DNA from: a bacterium
GTDB taxonomy: Bacteria > Bacteroidota > Ignavibacteria > SZUA-365
Length of the DNA stretch: 64,000 nucleotides
Reading direction: 5' to 3'
Assembly: GCA_020444325.1 (NCBI GenBank)
Contig: JAHLLD010000001.1
Location: 372,001 to 436,000 of the forward strand
Positions within the stretch are counted from its first letter, which is position 1, and each line of letters starts with the position of its first letter. Below, piece after piece: positions 55,024 to 62,907 of the stretch. The notes under the pieces were generated by a model. That model did not search any database and was not told the origin of the DNA. It was given only the letters and a program-made list of their open reading frames with translations. The position numbers and the translations under genes are program-made.

Positions 55024-56136
55024 TCAGTCTGAAATAGGGACAATGCCGACAAGATCCTGAACGACGTGCCCGAGACCTCTTGTTTCCATGTGTATGTAGC
55101 GCATTGTCTGTGCGATGGTAGCATGGCCCATCAACCGGGAGATGTACTGAACTGGAAATCCAAGTTCAGCAAGTTTCGTTGCGAACGTATGCCGAAATAG
55201 GTGGTTCGTCCCATGACCGATACCAGCGCGTTTTGCAACCTTGGAGCATACTGCCAACATCGCCCTCTCGCGAAGCTTACCACCCTGAGGAGCCATGAAT
55301 ACCAAGTCTGATTCTGAGTCCTGTTCACGAATACGTCTCAGCACTCTTAACAGGTCTTCGTTGATCGGGATGAGCCGATAGGCATTTCCTGTCTTCAGAC
55401 TGCCGTCTGGGGACGCCCATATACGCAGATAGGGCATGTCCTCGTCAATGAAGACATCAGTCCATTTCAGTTCTGCGATCTCACTGAAGCGTGCTCCAGT
55501 GTGAAGCATGCCGAAGAAGGCATCCTTATGAGCTGGATGCATCTCAACACGGAAGAACGCACGAAGTTGTTCATCCTTGTAGTACTCAGGCGGCCGCTTT
55601 TGGACTGGCAAGCTCTCGATATGGTCGAAGGGATTGAACTGTAGCGAACGCTTTCTTACTTCACGGTTGAACATCGTTTTGTACTTGGAGATGTACATGT
55701 TGACGGTTTTGGCTTGACGCGTTTTCACCTTCCCTGTCGATCCTTTGGGATCGATACACGGAGCCATGAGCTGCTGCTGTAGAAGGGAGGCGTGAACCTG
55801 AGAGAAATCTGAAAGCAGCGTGATATTGTTCGCGATACAGAATTCCCGGAGGTACTGGAAGATTGGTTGGTAGCGTTTCAGTGTCGACGCCGCGCGTCCG
55901 ACGTGATACTGTTCGAATTCATCGATTACATCCATGATGCGAAGACGGGGCCTTTTCAGGCCCCGCTTCACGCTCTTCTCGTCCTCCCTTTCGAGCAGGA
56001 TCTTCCGCACGAAGGATCGGGCGTCTTCACGATTGATAAATGTTCGCCGGGGCCGCTCTTTGCGGCTGAGACGAATGTCAACGCGGAATCGTCCGTCAGG
56101 CAACTGACGAATGTGCTTGTCAATGATCTTTTTCAT
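55024..56136 (-). CDS. Tyrosine recombinase / integrase
   Basis: The product has 370 residues. The N-terminal arm and SAM-like core-binding region are followed by the catalytic domain: HTGARFSEIAEL (Arg), SLKTGNAYRLI (Lys), HLFRHTFATKLAELGF (HxxR), LMGHATIAQTMRYIH (His/Trp site and nucleophilic Tyr). All catalytic residues are present. It probably integrates the surrounding element. It is ~3.2 kb from tRNA-Ser, with the ATPase-PIN-ligase operon in between, so the operon would be cargo. Confidence 0.92.
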   Translation of the reverse strand: MKKIIDKHIRQLPDGRFRVDIRLSRKERPRRTFINREDARSFVRKILLEREDEKSVKRGLKRPRLRIMDVIDEFEQYHVGRAASTLKRYQPIFQYLREFCIANNITLLSDFSQVHASLLQQQLMAPCIDPKGSTGKVKTRQAKTVNMYISKYKTMFNREVRKRSLQFNPFDHIESLPVQKRPPEYYKDEQLRAFFRVEMHPAHKDAFFGMLHTGARFSEIAELKWTDVFIDEDMPYLRIWASPDGSLKTGNAYRLIPINEDLLRVLRRIREQDSESDLVFMAPQGGKLRERAMLAVCSKVAKRAGIGHGTNHLFRHTFATKLAELGFPVQYISRLMGHATIAQTMRYIHMETRGLGHVVQDLVGIVPISD

Positions 56137-56283
56137 CGCGAATCACTTTGATTGTGGGACAGGACTCGAGGTGATATGACTTCATCAACTTCCTTGCGTA
56201 TGCATGGGCATGGCGGCGGCGGGAGAACAATCGCCTGATCCGACGCCGACCATTCCTTGCACTTACACGGTATTGGGCTTTCA

Positions 56284-56517
56284 TCAATCCACCCCCTCAA
56301 CGACGAGCTGCGCGAGCACCTCGATACGGACTTTGACCAGGTCCCCGAGCCGAACGACGGGGATCCGGCTATCCTCGGTCCTGTCACGGACGAAGGTTTC
56401 CGAAACACCGAGTTCCTTCGCAACCTCGCTGATGGAGAGAAGTGATTTTTGATACGTGGCGAGGAGGCGCTTGCGCACCCCCTCAACCGGGTCTTGATTC
56501 TGCTGGGCTGCCGTCAT
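56284..56517 (-). CDS. Small helix-turn-helix protein (excisionase-like)
   Basis: The product has 77 residues. LLSISEVAKELGVSETFVRDRTEDSRIPVVRLGDLVKVRIEVL looks like a winged-helix DNA-binding domain of the MerR/excisionase kind. It overlaps the gene upstream by 4 bp. It could control integration or copy the role of Xis for the neighbouring integrase. Confidence 0.7.
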   Translation of the reverse strand: MTAAQQNQDPVEGVRKRLLATYQKSLLSISEVAKELGVSETFVRDRTEDSRIPVVRLGDLVKVRIEVLAQLVVEGVD

Positions 56518-56750
56518 TCGATGCCTCCGGCGAGGATCCCAGCGACGTCGTAGACATGCAGGAAACTTTTCCCCATGCGGATTTCCGCACGGATCACATC
56601 GCGGCGAATGCGCGCACGGAGGAATTCCGCACTTGTGTCGCATTCTTGTGCTGCTTCGCGTACGAGCAACTGGTCGCGACCATACCGTTCACGCAAGTAC
56701 TTCACGTAGCGGTCACGAAGTGGGTCGGGGGAAGAAAGAAGAAAAGTCAT
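56514..56750 (-). CDS. Second small DNA-binding-like protein
   Basis: The product has 78 residues. DQLLVREAAQECDTSAEFLRARIRRDVIRAEIRMGKSFLHVYDVAGIL again resembles a helix-turn-helix (excisionase-like) domain. It is coupled to both neighbours by ATGA overlaps. Tandem small HTH genes next to an integrase often form the element's control switch. Confidence 0.65.
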   Translation of the reverse strand: MTFLLSSPDPLRDRYVKYLRERYGRDQLLVREAAQECDTSAEFLRARIRRDVIRAEIRMGKSFLHVYDVAGILAGGIE

Positions 56751-57496
56751 GAGTTCACCTCACGCTTAGTCTTCTTGTTCCCGATTCCAGCGTTTTTCCG
56801 TAAGTCAGCCACAGCGTCCCGAAGGACTTCGATGAATCGTTCGCGATACTCCCGCGGTGATTTAACCACCTTCGTATGGAGCACTTCGTTCACGGCCTTA
56901 ACAAAGCCAAGCAAGGTTGCCTCGTCCGGAATTGCTTCTGGCGTAAGGAGTTGCTCAATAGCGGTATCTGCGCGCTGCTGAACCTTACCCTTCTTGCCAC
57001 AGCTAAGATCGTATTGGCGCTGCGGTAATGCGGAAATGCTATTTTCAATACTCGAGCTATAGCGCTGTAGATAGTTTTGTGATCGCACCAATATTTCAGC
57101 TTCGGACTTGTCGAGTTCCAAACGTTCGATGCGTGATTGCTGAGAATGGGCTCTTGATAGGACTCTCCCACAACGCGTAAATCTACGCAAGAGCTTTGTC
57201 AGCCGTTTCAATTCCAGCTGATCCGCTGTCCGAAGATTCGAGGAAGTAGGACCGGATTGTGGGGTCTCGCTCAAAGCAAGCTTGACCGGATCGGTGTGAA
57301 GTCTGCTACGTATCATTTCACGAAGCGATTCACAATGGGCACGCCCCCACTGTGATTGCTGGTGGAGTTGTTGGATACTTTTGGCATCAACACCGGTGAT
57401 GCGCTCGCACGCGAGTTCGATGCTCTGTACGGCGAGGGTTAGTGACTCAGATGATATGATCTGGTCAGAGTTCGGGTCAATAATTGTGTAATTCAC
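56747..57496 (-). CDS. Unknown protein, first in integrase-side operon
   Basis: The product has 249 residues. I do not recognise it. It is mostly charged helix (LKRLTKLLRRFTRCGRVLSRAHSQQSRIERLELDKSEAEILVRSQNYLQRYSSSIENSI), with likely coiled-coil in the middle and a basic C-terminus. It starts at GTG with CGGAG upstream, and the start codon lies inside a perfect palindrome (57481-57501). It is coupled to the small HTH genes. A DNA-binding or element-maintenance function is possible. Confidence 0.6.
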   Translation of the reverse strand: MNYTIIDPNSDQIISSESLTLAVQSIELACERITGVDAKSIQQLHQQSQWGRAHCESLREMIRSRLHTDPVKLALSETPQSGPTSSNLRTADQLELKRLTKLLRRFTRCGRVLSRAHSQQSRIERLELDKSEAEILVRSQNYLQRYSSSIENSISALPQRQYDLSCGKKGKVQQRADTAIEQLLTPEAIPDEATLLGFVKAVNEVLHTKVVKSPREYRERFIEVLRDAVADLRKNAGIGNKKTKREVNS

Positions 57497-57501
57497 AATT
57501 A
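57481..57501. promoter_or_regulatory. Perfect palindrome over the GTG start
   Basis: TAATTGTG-TAATT-CACAATTA is an 8-5-8 inverted repeat. It covers the start codon and the first bases of the unknown protein gene. It could be a repressor site or an RNA hairpin limiting translation. Confidence 0.5.
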
Positions 57502-57972
57502 CTCCGTATACACTCCCTTGGAGCTAGGGTAATTATTGGATACCCATGGACTGAGGATACATCATTGCTCCAGAAATGAGGTCGATCAATTCGATTACAG
57601 TAGAACGTACGGGGATATGCCTCGGAACGAGGCGAGGGTGGGTATGGCTTCGAAATGTTGGTGATGGAGAACCAACTAGCATTAAAATATTAGTATTATT
57701 CATTTTAATATTTTCATGCATTCGAAGCCTACTATATGGGGGGCTCAGAATGACTGGATAAGTTTAAGAGAGCATTAATAAAATTCTTATGCATTCGAAA
57801 CCTACTATATGGAGGTTTGGAATGACTGTATAAGTTTAAGAGAACATTGGTCGTGGTGGAGGGTTAATGCGAGTCTGGGTTTACGCTGAATCTATTAACT
57901 CGATGGACGGTTGTTGCAGAAAGCCATACCCTTGAATCGAATATTTCCAATCCAAGGTGTTTGTTTTCACAT
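57502..57972. other. Intergenic region with long direct repeat and AT-rich palindrome
   Basis: No gene is supported here. ATTAAAAT (57681) and ATTTTAAT (57702) bracket an AT-rich 13-bp centre. Right after it comes a ~61-bp imperfect direct repeat (57716-57777 and 57789-57849), sharing ATGCATTCGAA, CCTACTATATGG, GAATGACTG and ATAAGTTTAAGAGA. Such a layout (AT-rich stretch plus iterated sequence) can be an origin, a recombinase arm site or a promoter with operators. The IS insertion begins at 57973. Confidence 0.65.
57716..57849. repeat. Imperfect ~61-bp direct repeat, 73 bp apart
   Basis: The two copies share ATGCATTCGAA, CCTACTATATGG, GAATGACTG and ATAAGTTTAAGAGA in order, with scattered substitutions. 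The 73-bp period and near-conserved spacing argue for maintained binding sites rather than chance. Confidence 0.75.
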
Positions 57973-58816
57973 GGTAATACGTACTTAGATCGGACCAATT
58001 ATTGCGCTATTTCCTCAACATGAGTCGACTGTAACAGCTTTAATATCAACGGATAAAGGTCTTCATCGCGGTGGTTGAATCGGTAGCAAAGTTCTGCCAG
58101 ATAAATGGGAAATAACTTTTTCGCCGCACCGCGGTATTGATACAGCCAGTGTTTCGCGCAACTCCAGAACCCCTCGATACCGTTGATATGGTCACGGCCT
58201 TTGGGCTTCCCACGTTCTTTTCGAACGACAACATGTTCTCCACGTACAGACAAAGAAGCATAGACTCGCCATTCATCAGTGAAGTACAGACTTCCTAGAC
58301 TCGTGTTCTCGCTGAGCAGGTCCAGCACATTTTCTTTGTCGCGTGCAGGGATCGGGAAGGCACGCACGGTTCCGTTTCGCTTGAGCAACCCGAAGACGAT
58401 GATCTTCCCGGCAGCTCCCCAGCCTTGTTTCCCTGGCCGATACCCGCCAAAACAGGTCTCATCGCACTCAATCGATCCATTGAGTTGCTCGCTGTCGGCA
58501 TGCTGGTGGATCCAAAGCGTCTTTCTGATTGCGCGATAGAACCGTTCGACGGTACGAACGGAGGCTGGAGTACGAAAGCGGAGACGGTAGGCAGGGACAC
58601 CGAGCACGAAGTACTCAAGCAGCTTCCGCTTCGCAGACTCCTTGATGCGAAAGCTCTGCCAGACCGTGCACAAGGTGTAGCTGCTCCGACAGTAGCGACA
58701 ATGGTACCGTTTGTCACTGAGCTTCCACGCCCAGTGATGCCCACAGTATAGACAAGATCGACGCATGATTTCTCGAATCTAAGCATTTCTCAGGTCCGTT
58801 TTGAGTACGTATTACC
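57973..58816 (-). mobile_element. Intact IS1595-family insertion sequence (844 bp)
   Basis: Terminal inverted repeats of 24 bp (57973-57996 and 58793-58816) match in 21 positions, beginning GGTAATACGTACT at each end. They are flanked by a perfect 8-bp target duplication, TTTCACAT (57965-57972 and 58817-58824), the usual length for this family. One transposase gene fills the element. The perfect duplication indicates a recent insertion. Confidence 0.93.
57999..58766 (-). CDS. IS1595-family (ISXO2-like) transposase
   Basis: The product has 255 residues. The N-terminal CLYCGHHWAWKLSDKRYHCRYC is a zinc ribbon. IECDETCFGGYRPGKQGWGAAGK and YFTDEWRVYASLS supply the first acidic residues of the DDE-type site, and HINGIEGFWSCAKHWLYQYRG matches the ISXO2-like core. 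The frame is complete. Confidence 0.93.
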   Translation of the reverse strand: MRRSCLYCGHHWAWKLSDKRYHCRYCRSSYTLCTVWQSFRIKESAKRKLLEYFVLGVPAYRLRFRTPASVRTVERFYRAIRKTLWIHQHADSEQLNGSIECDETCFGGYRPGKQGWGAAGKIIVFGLLKRNGTVRAFPIPARDKENVLDLLSENTSLGSLYFTDEWRVYASLSVRGEHVVVRKERGKPKGRDHINGIEGFWSCAKHWLYQYRGAAKKLFPIYLAELCYRFNHRDEDLYPLILKLLQSTHVEEIAQ

Positions 58817-58824
58817 TTTCACAT

Positions 58825-59166
58825 TGTTCAATGGCCTTCCACTGAATTGTGGAGCCAATGAATTCCTACGTCAAAGAACAAACCTGCCTCTTTTAGCAGG
58901 CTGATTGCGGAGCCTGTTGCGACCTCTTTATCAGTCGGAGCTGCGCCGTTCTGACAGAAATAACACCGGTGCACATGTTTTGTTACACCTGTTTTAAATT
59001 TCCGCCACATCCATGTCTGCAAACAATGTGCCAACAGGACCCGAAGCGCTATTTGACGGCATTTACTGGCATACTGGCAGGTCACTTCTGTCATTATGTC
59101 GAATTTGACTGCGATTTTGGCATAAGAGATATACGGAAACTGTTTCTAATCAAAATGGAGTCTCTT
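58825..59166. other. Intergenic stretch right of the IS
   Basis: Before the insertion this was joined to the region left of 57965. It contains CCTGC/GCAGG (58889-58907, hairpin) and a well-formed promoter at 59105-59133. A minus-strand frame at 58828-59094 has a CxxC pair but no clear start signal, so I leave it out. Confidence 0.6.
59105..59133 (+). promoter_or_regulatory. Sigma-70-like promoter for the Gam operon
   Basis: TTGACT (59105-59110), a 17-bp spacer and GATATA (59128-59133) match a standard promoter. It lies ~35 bp before the small peptide gene and 125 bp before the Gam-like gene. Confidence 0.55.
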
Positions 59167-59265
59167 ATGCAAACACGCCCATACCTTTTCAAAATCATTA
59201 TCGTCATCGGAGAGGAACTGATACGCAGAATCTTCCGGCGCAGATCGGAGAACGACGATGACTGA
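59167..59265 (+). CDS. Small basic peptide before Gam
   Basis: A 32-residue frame, MQTRPYLFKIIIVIGEELIR, ending in RRIFRRRSENDDD. GGAG lies 7 nt before the ATG, and its 3' end overlaps the Gam-like gene start by 8 bp. The mixed hydrophobic and very basic make-up may be a small regulatory or membrane-active peptide. No homologue known to me. Confidence 0.45.
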   Translation: MQTRPYLFKIIIVIGEELIRRIFRRRSENDDD

Positions 59266-59794
59266 TATGACATCGTTCATTGATGAGCTGATCGAAGAGC
59301 AGGAAAATCATGACGCAGCTCAAACGGAGGCGCACGCGGATTTGCTTCTGCTGGAGATATCCAACCTTCAGCAATCCATCGCGGACACGTTCACCACTGC
59401 CGAGGAAGAGCAAACGCTGATCCAGAAGTGGGCTTTGTCCCGCACGACGAAGATGCAGGACCGCATTGATCGTATCAGCCAGTATCTGGAAACGTTCATG
59501 ACAGAGCGCCATGAATCATCGGGAGAGAAAACACTGAATCTGGCTCACGGGACGCTGCGCATTAGAAAGTCACGCGAAAAAGTCGAGATCACTGACTTGG
59601 GGGAATTCCTGAAACACGCCCGGCCAGAAATGCTGAGAACGCAGCCGGAATCCAGCGCGCCAGATATGGCTGGTATCCGGTCCTGGATGAAGATGTCAGG
59701 CAAAGTCCCGCCTGGCGTTGAGGTCACCCCCGGCAAAAACGAATTTTCCATCAAGATAGAGGAACAGCCGCATGGAACAGACACAAAGGGCTAA
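59258..59794 (+). CDS. Host-nuclease inhibitor Gam-like protein
   Basis: The product has 178 residues. The N-terminal half is coiled-coil. LNLAHGTLRIRKSREKVEITD and GIRSWMKMSGKVPPGVEVTPGKNEFSIKI match the Gam family C-terminal motif (xGEVPPGVxVxPGxxxFxVKI). Mu Gam binds linear DNA ends and blocks RecBCD and exonucleases. GGAG lies 7 nt upstream. It is typical of phages and conjugative elements, and overlaps the next gene by 23 bp. Confidence 0.82.
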   Translation: MTDMTSFIDELIEEQENHDAAQTEAHADLLLLEISNLQQSIADTFTTAEEEQTLIQKWALSRTTKMQDRIDRISQYLETFMTERHESSGEKTLNLAHGTLRIRKSREKVEITDLGEFLKHARPEMLRTQPESSAPDMAGIRSWMKMSGKVPPGVEVTPGKNEFSIKIEEQPHGTDTKG

Positions 59795-60308
59795 ACTCGA
59801 TTTAGCCCTCAATCAACCCCGAACCTTAGTCCTTTTGTTTGATAACCCCCTCACCGGGGAGAACCGTTACGGCCCTTACTACTTGTATGCCTTCGCCGAT
59901 CCCGACACAGGCGAAGAGCTGAGTTTTTTCGCACCATCGGAAGCTCACGACATGCTTGAGCATTACAATGCGGGTGATCGTATCGAGATCACCAAGCACG
60001 CTCGCCAATCGGGAAAGAACGTCATCACGCAGTACATCGTTGTTCCGGCGAACGGCGGCCCGCTCAAGTCCAAGCTCAATGGGAACGGGAAGGCCGCGTC
60101 GCCAGCGCCGCATGCTGAGTCATCTCCGGTGACTCCATCAACCCGCGACAAGCTCTACGATCTGATGCTCCAGTCCTACAAAGACGCGCTTGCAATCCAA
60201 CAAGAAGTCAACTCATTAAATGTCGACAAATGTGCATTAAGCCTCTATATATCAAGGCAAAGAATGCTGACAAGTGGCAACGGCGTTGCCCTGACCTCTC
60301 TCACCTGA
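59772..60308 (+). CDS. Unknown element protein
   Basis: The product has 178 residues. The N-terminal ~95 residues alternate strands and look like an OB-type fold (TLVLLFDNPLTGENRYGPYYLYAFADPDTGEELSFFAP), followed by a Ser/Pro linker and a helical tail. It might be a nucleic-acid-binding partner of Gam. I do not recognise the family. It overlaps Gam, so the pair is co-translated. Confidence 0.55.
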   Translation: MEQTQRAKLDLALNQPRTLVLLFDNPLTGENRYGPYYLYAFADPDTGEELSFFAPSEAHDMLEHYNAGDRIEITKHARQSGKNVITQYIVVPANGGPLKSKLNGNGKAASPAPHAESSPVTPSTRDKLYDLMLQSYKDALAIQQEVNSLNVDKCALSLYISRQRMLTSGNGVALTSLT

Positions 60309-60341
60309 ATTAATTCCCCTACAATATTTACGAGGTAACTC

Positions 60342-61112
60342 ATGACCGACGTTGAACGGCGGTTATCGCCATACCTGTTTCCCGTGGCTGAAACATCCGT
60401 GTACCGTGACGGTGCCGGAGAGAATGGTGTGCCGCAACTCTCAAAAGACTACAAGGCCATCGTCCGCCAGGACAACGGCCAGCTCATCTCGATACAGCGG
60501 AAGACGTACAAGCTCGTTCCGAACTCGGAAGTCATCAAACCACTCATGGATCAGCTGCACAAGCTCGACACGTCCTGGTACGTTGACAGTTCTCATTCAT
60601 TCGTGGATGATGCCCGGATGAGACTGCAGATATCCTTTCCGGAACTCATTGTCCATGACGGACGTAGCGATATCGCACTGAGCCTCTACCTGCATAACAG
60701 CTACGACAGCTCTGAGGGCGTTCGTATGTACTTCGGAGCCATACGAGCAATCTGCAAGAACGGAATGGTCTTTGGCCAGATCCTTAGCAAATTCTATGGC
60801 AAGCACACGACGGGCTTCGATATGGAAAACCTGCAGCGTGAGCTTTCGGCCACAGCGGAAAAACTTCCAGTGATCAAGCACCGCATCGGCACGCTCCTGG
60901 AATCGAAGGTCGACAAAAATCTCCGCATGGAGATCGACCGCCGCCTGGGCAAGCGCGTGACCAAGTACATAGAGCAGCAGGAGCAGGAAACCCAGCGGGC
61001 ACAGAACCAGTGGGCCATGTACAATATTATCACCTACTACGTGAGTCACTTGGTTCGCCAGCGGATGCGTGCAGACTACCAGCTCCGAGCGAGCAAGATT
61101 TTCGGACTGTAG
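60342..61112 (+). CDS. DUF932 phage/plasmid-like protein
   Basis: The product has 256 residues. KDYKAIVRQDNGQLISIQRKTYKLVPNSEVI and the MYFGAIRAICKNGMVFG central segment are characteristic of DUF932 proteins, which are common in plasmids, ICEs and phages and linked to DNA maintenance. GAGGTAACTC lies before the ATG. It follows the Gam operon. Confidence 0.82.
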   Translation: MTDVERRLSPYLFPVAETSVYRDGAGENGVPQLSKDYKAIVRQDNGQLISIQRKTYKLVPNSEVIKPLMDQLHKLDTSWYVDSSHSFVDDARMRLQISFPELIVHDGRSDIALSLYLHNSYDSSEGVRMYFGAIRAICKNGMVFGQILSKFYGKHTTGFDMENLQRELSATAEKLPVIKHRIGTLLESKVDKNLRMEIDRRLGKRVTKYIEQQEQETQRAQNQWAMYNIITYYVSHLVRQRMRADYQLRASKIFGL

Positions 61113-61122
61113 ACAAGAAAAA

Positions 61123-61143
61123 AGGCCTGTGGGGAGCAGGCCT
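61123..61143 (-). terminator. Terminator of the XRE gene
   Basis: AGGCCTG/CAGGCCT form a 7-bp stem, with TTTTTTCT on the minus strand. It overlaps the stop codon of the XRE gene and lies just after the DUF932 stop. Confidence 0.75.
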
Positions 61144-61402
61144 ACTTCATTGAAAGTGCTTTTTCAAATTCCCGAACAAAACTGACGAAGTCTTTTCCGA
61201 GTGCGGACAGGATTGACCGCAGTTCCACGACATCCACGCGCCGTATGCCGCGCTCGATCTTGGAAAGATACGTCTGATCCTTCCCGATACGTTTCGCCAG
61301 CTCCACCTGCGTCATGTTTTTCTTCTGGCGCAGCTCAATGAGCATATCCAGCAAAATGCTGTAATCCCTGCGATGTATCGATTTCGTTTGTGCGTCTTCC
61401 AT
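61142..61402 (-). CDS. XRE-family transcriptional regulator
   Basis: The product has 86 residues. LRQKKNMTQVELAKRIGKDQTYLSKIERGIRRVDVVELRSILSALG is a classic helix-turn-helix of the phage Cro/C1 type. The start at 61402 follows the palindromic operator at 61433-61449. It is divergent from the protease gene, which it probably regulates. Confidence 0.9.
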   Translation of the reverse strand: MEDAQTKSIHRRDYSILLDMLIELRQKKNMTQVELAKRIGKDQTYLSKIERGIRRVDVVELRSILSALGKDFVSFVREFEKALSMK

Positions 61403-61422
61403 ACGTGGAAAAGGTAGACGCG

Positions 61423-61454
61423 TTGCATGCAGTATGCGAAAATCGCATATTAAT
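61423..61454 (+). promoter_or_regulatory. Shared promoter/operator of XRE regulator and protease
   Basis: TATGCGA-AAA-TCGCATA is a perfect 7-3-7 palindrome at 61433-61449. TTGCAT (61423) and CATATT (61446) with 17 bp between make a possible protease promoter over it. The operator lies in the 86-bp gap between the two divergent genes. Confidence 0.6.
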
Positions 61455-61488
61455 GTGTCCATCATTCTTCTCGCATAAAGGAGGTGTT

Positions 61489-62907
61489 ATGCTTCGTTCT
61501 CTGTTTTTCTTTGCGCTGTGCGGCTTGATCGCAGTACCTGCACACGCTCAGCTCGATGAACACTCGATTGTCAAGATTTTCGTCACATCGACGCCGCCTA
61601 ATCCATATCGGCCCTGGGCACCAAGCAATCCCACGGAGGCTACCGGGACCGGTTTCATCATTGAAGGCAACCGCATCATCACGAACGCGCATGTTGTCGC
61701 GTACAGTACCTTTGTTATGGTGCGCCGGGGCGGTGACTCGAAGAAATATGTCGCACACCCGGAATATGTTTGTCATCAGGCTGACCTGGCCGTGCTTACA
61801 GTAGAAGACCAACAGTTTTTTGAAGGTGTTCCGCCGCTATCGATCGGCGAAAGTCCGTCGACGCAGGATCAGGTTACTGTTGTAGGATATCCTACGGGTG
61901 GTGATGAGCTTTCCTGGACATCCGGCATCATATCCCGTATTGAAGTCAATGCCTACGCCCACTCATGGGAGTCGCTACTCACCATCCAAGTTGATGCAGC
62001 AATCAATCCAGGTAACAGCGGTGGTCCTGCCATTGTCGATGGAAAAGTTGTGGGCGTATCGATGATGACCCGCACCGATGCAGACGGGGTGAGTTACATC
62101 ATACCCCCGGAGATCATCGACCATTTCCTCGCAGATATTGAGGACGGCAGAGTCGATGGCTATCCGCTCGCAGGATTTACCTATGTCGCGTTGGAAAATC
62201 CCGGTCTCCGAAAGCAATTTGGCCTCGATCCTGAAGGAGAGACCGGCGTCTTCATCCGGGATGCTTCCTTCCCGCCAAGTGGCAATCAGGTTTTTCAAAA
62301 AGGCGATATTGTCCTGGCGGTGGATAACGTGCCGGTGCATTCGAATGGAAAGATCCGTAATGGGCTGAACATGCTCGACCTTTCCTATCTTGTTCGTCGG
62401 AAGCAAGTAGGAGAAATGGTACCATTCAGTATCATGCGGGATGGGAAAACTATGACCGTCGACTGGAAGGCCGAATATGTTCCTGAGCTTGTCCCATACC
62501 GCAGCTACAGCCGGGTTACGCCATATTATCTGTTCGGTGGTGTGTTGTTTACGATACTCACCGGCGATGTCATCTACGCGGACACCGAGGATTGGCCGGA
62601 TCCGGAGCTCTACTACTTCACGACACGGCACCGAAGGGAAACGCGGAAGCAGATCATTTTCGTGCATTCCATTTTCCAGCACGAACAGACACGTGGAATG
62701 ATAGGGCAGGTACATATCGTCAGCACGATCGATGGCAAGAGTGTGGCAAGCTTCAAGGATCTTGTTGAGATGCTGGACAAGGCAGACGGTACCGTGAGCA
62801 TCGTTTGCGATTCTGGCCTTACGCTAAAGCTCGATGCCGATGAAGCGCGGAGCATTGAACCCGATATCATGGAGACCTATGGTATTCCGAAGAAAAAAGT
62901 CCTCTGA
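61489..62907 (+). CDS. Exported Deg/HtrA-like serine protease
   Basis: The product has 472 residues. MLRSLFFFALCGLIAVPAHAQ is a signal peptide. ITNAHVV (His), QADLAVL (Asp) and INPGNSGGPAI (Ser) form the trypsin-like triad. A PDZ-like region (~260-340; VFIRDASFPPSGNQVFQKGDIVLAVDNVPVHS) follows, with a second degenerate one near the C-terminus. It resembles the Deg proteases with chloroplast-type C-terminal extensions. AAAGGAGGTG is a strong ribosome site. In a mobile region such a protease is unusual. Confidence 0.88.
   Translation: MLRSLFFFALCGLIAVPAHAQLDEHSIVKIFVTSTPPNPYRPWAPSNPTEATGTGFIIEGNRIITNAHVVAYSTFVMVRRGGDSKKYVAHPEYVCHQADLAVLTVEDQQFFEGVPPLSIGESPSTQDQVTVVGYPTGGDELSWTSGIISRIEVNAYAHSWESLLTIQVDAAINPGNSGGPAIVDGKVVGVSMMTRTDADGVSYIIPPEIIDHFLADIEDGRVDGYPLAGFTYVALENPGLRKQFGLDPEGETGVFIRDASFPPSGNQVFQKGDIVLAVDNVPVHSNGKIRNGLNMLDLSYLVRRKQVGEMVPFSIMRDGKTMTVDWKAEYVPELVPYRSYSRVTPYYLFGGVLFTILTGDVIYADTEDWPDPELYYFTTRHRRETRKQIIFVHSIFQHEQTRGMIGQVHIVSTIDGKSVASFKDLVEMLDKADGTVSIVCDSGLTLKLDADEARSIEPDIMETYGIPKKKVL

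Noticed and set aside
58828-59094. 88-residue minus-strand frame with a CxxC pair
   Set aside because: No convincing start signal or homology, and it opposes the well-formed Gam promoter.
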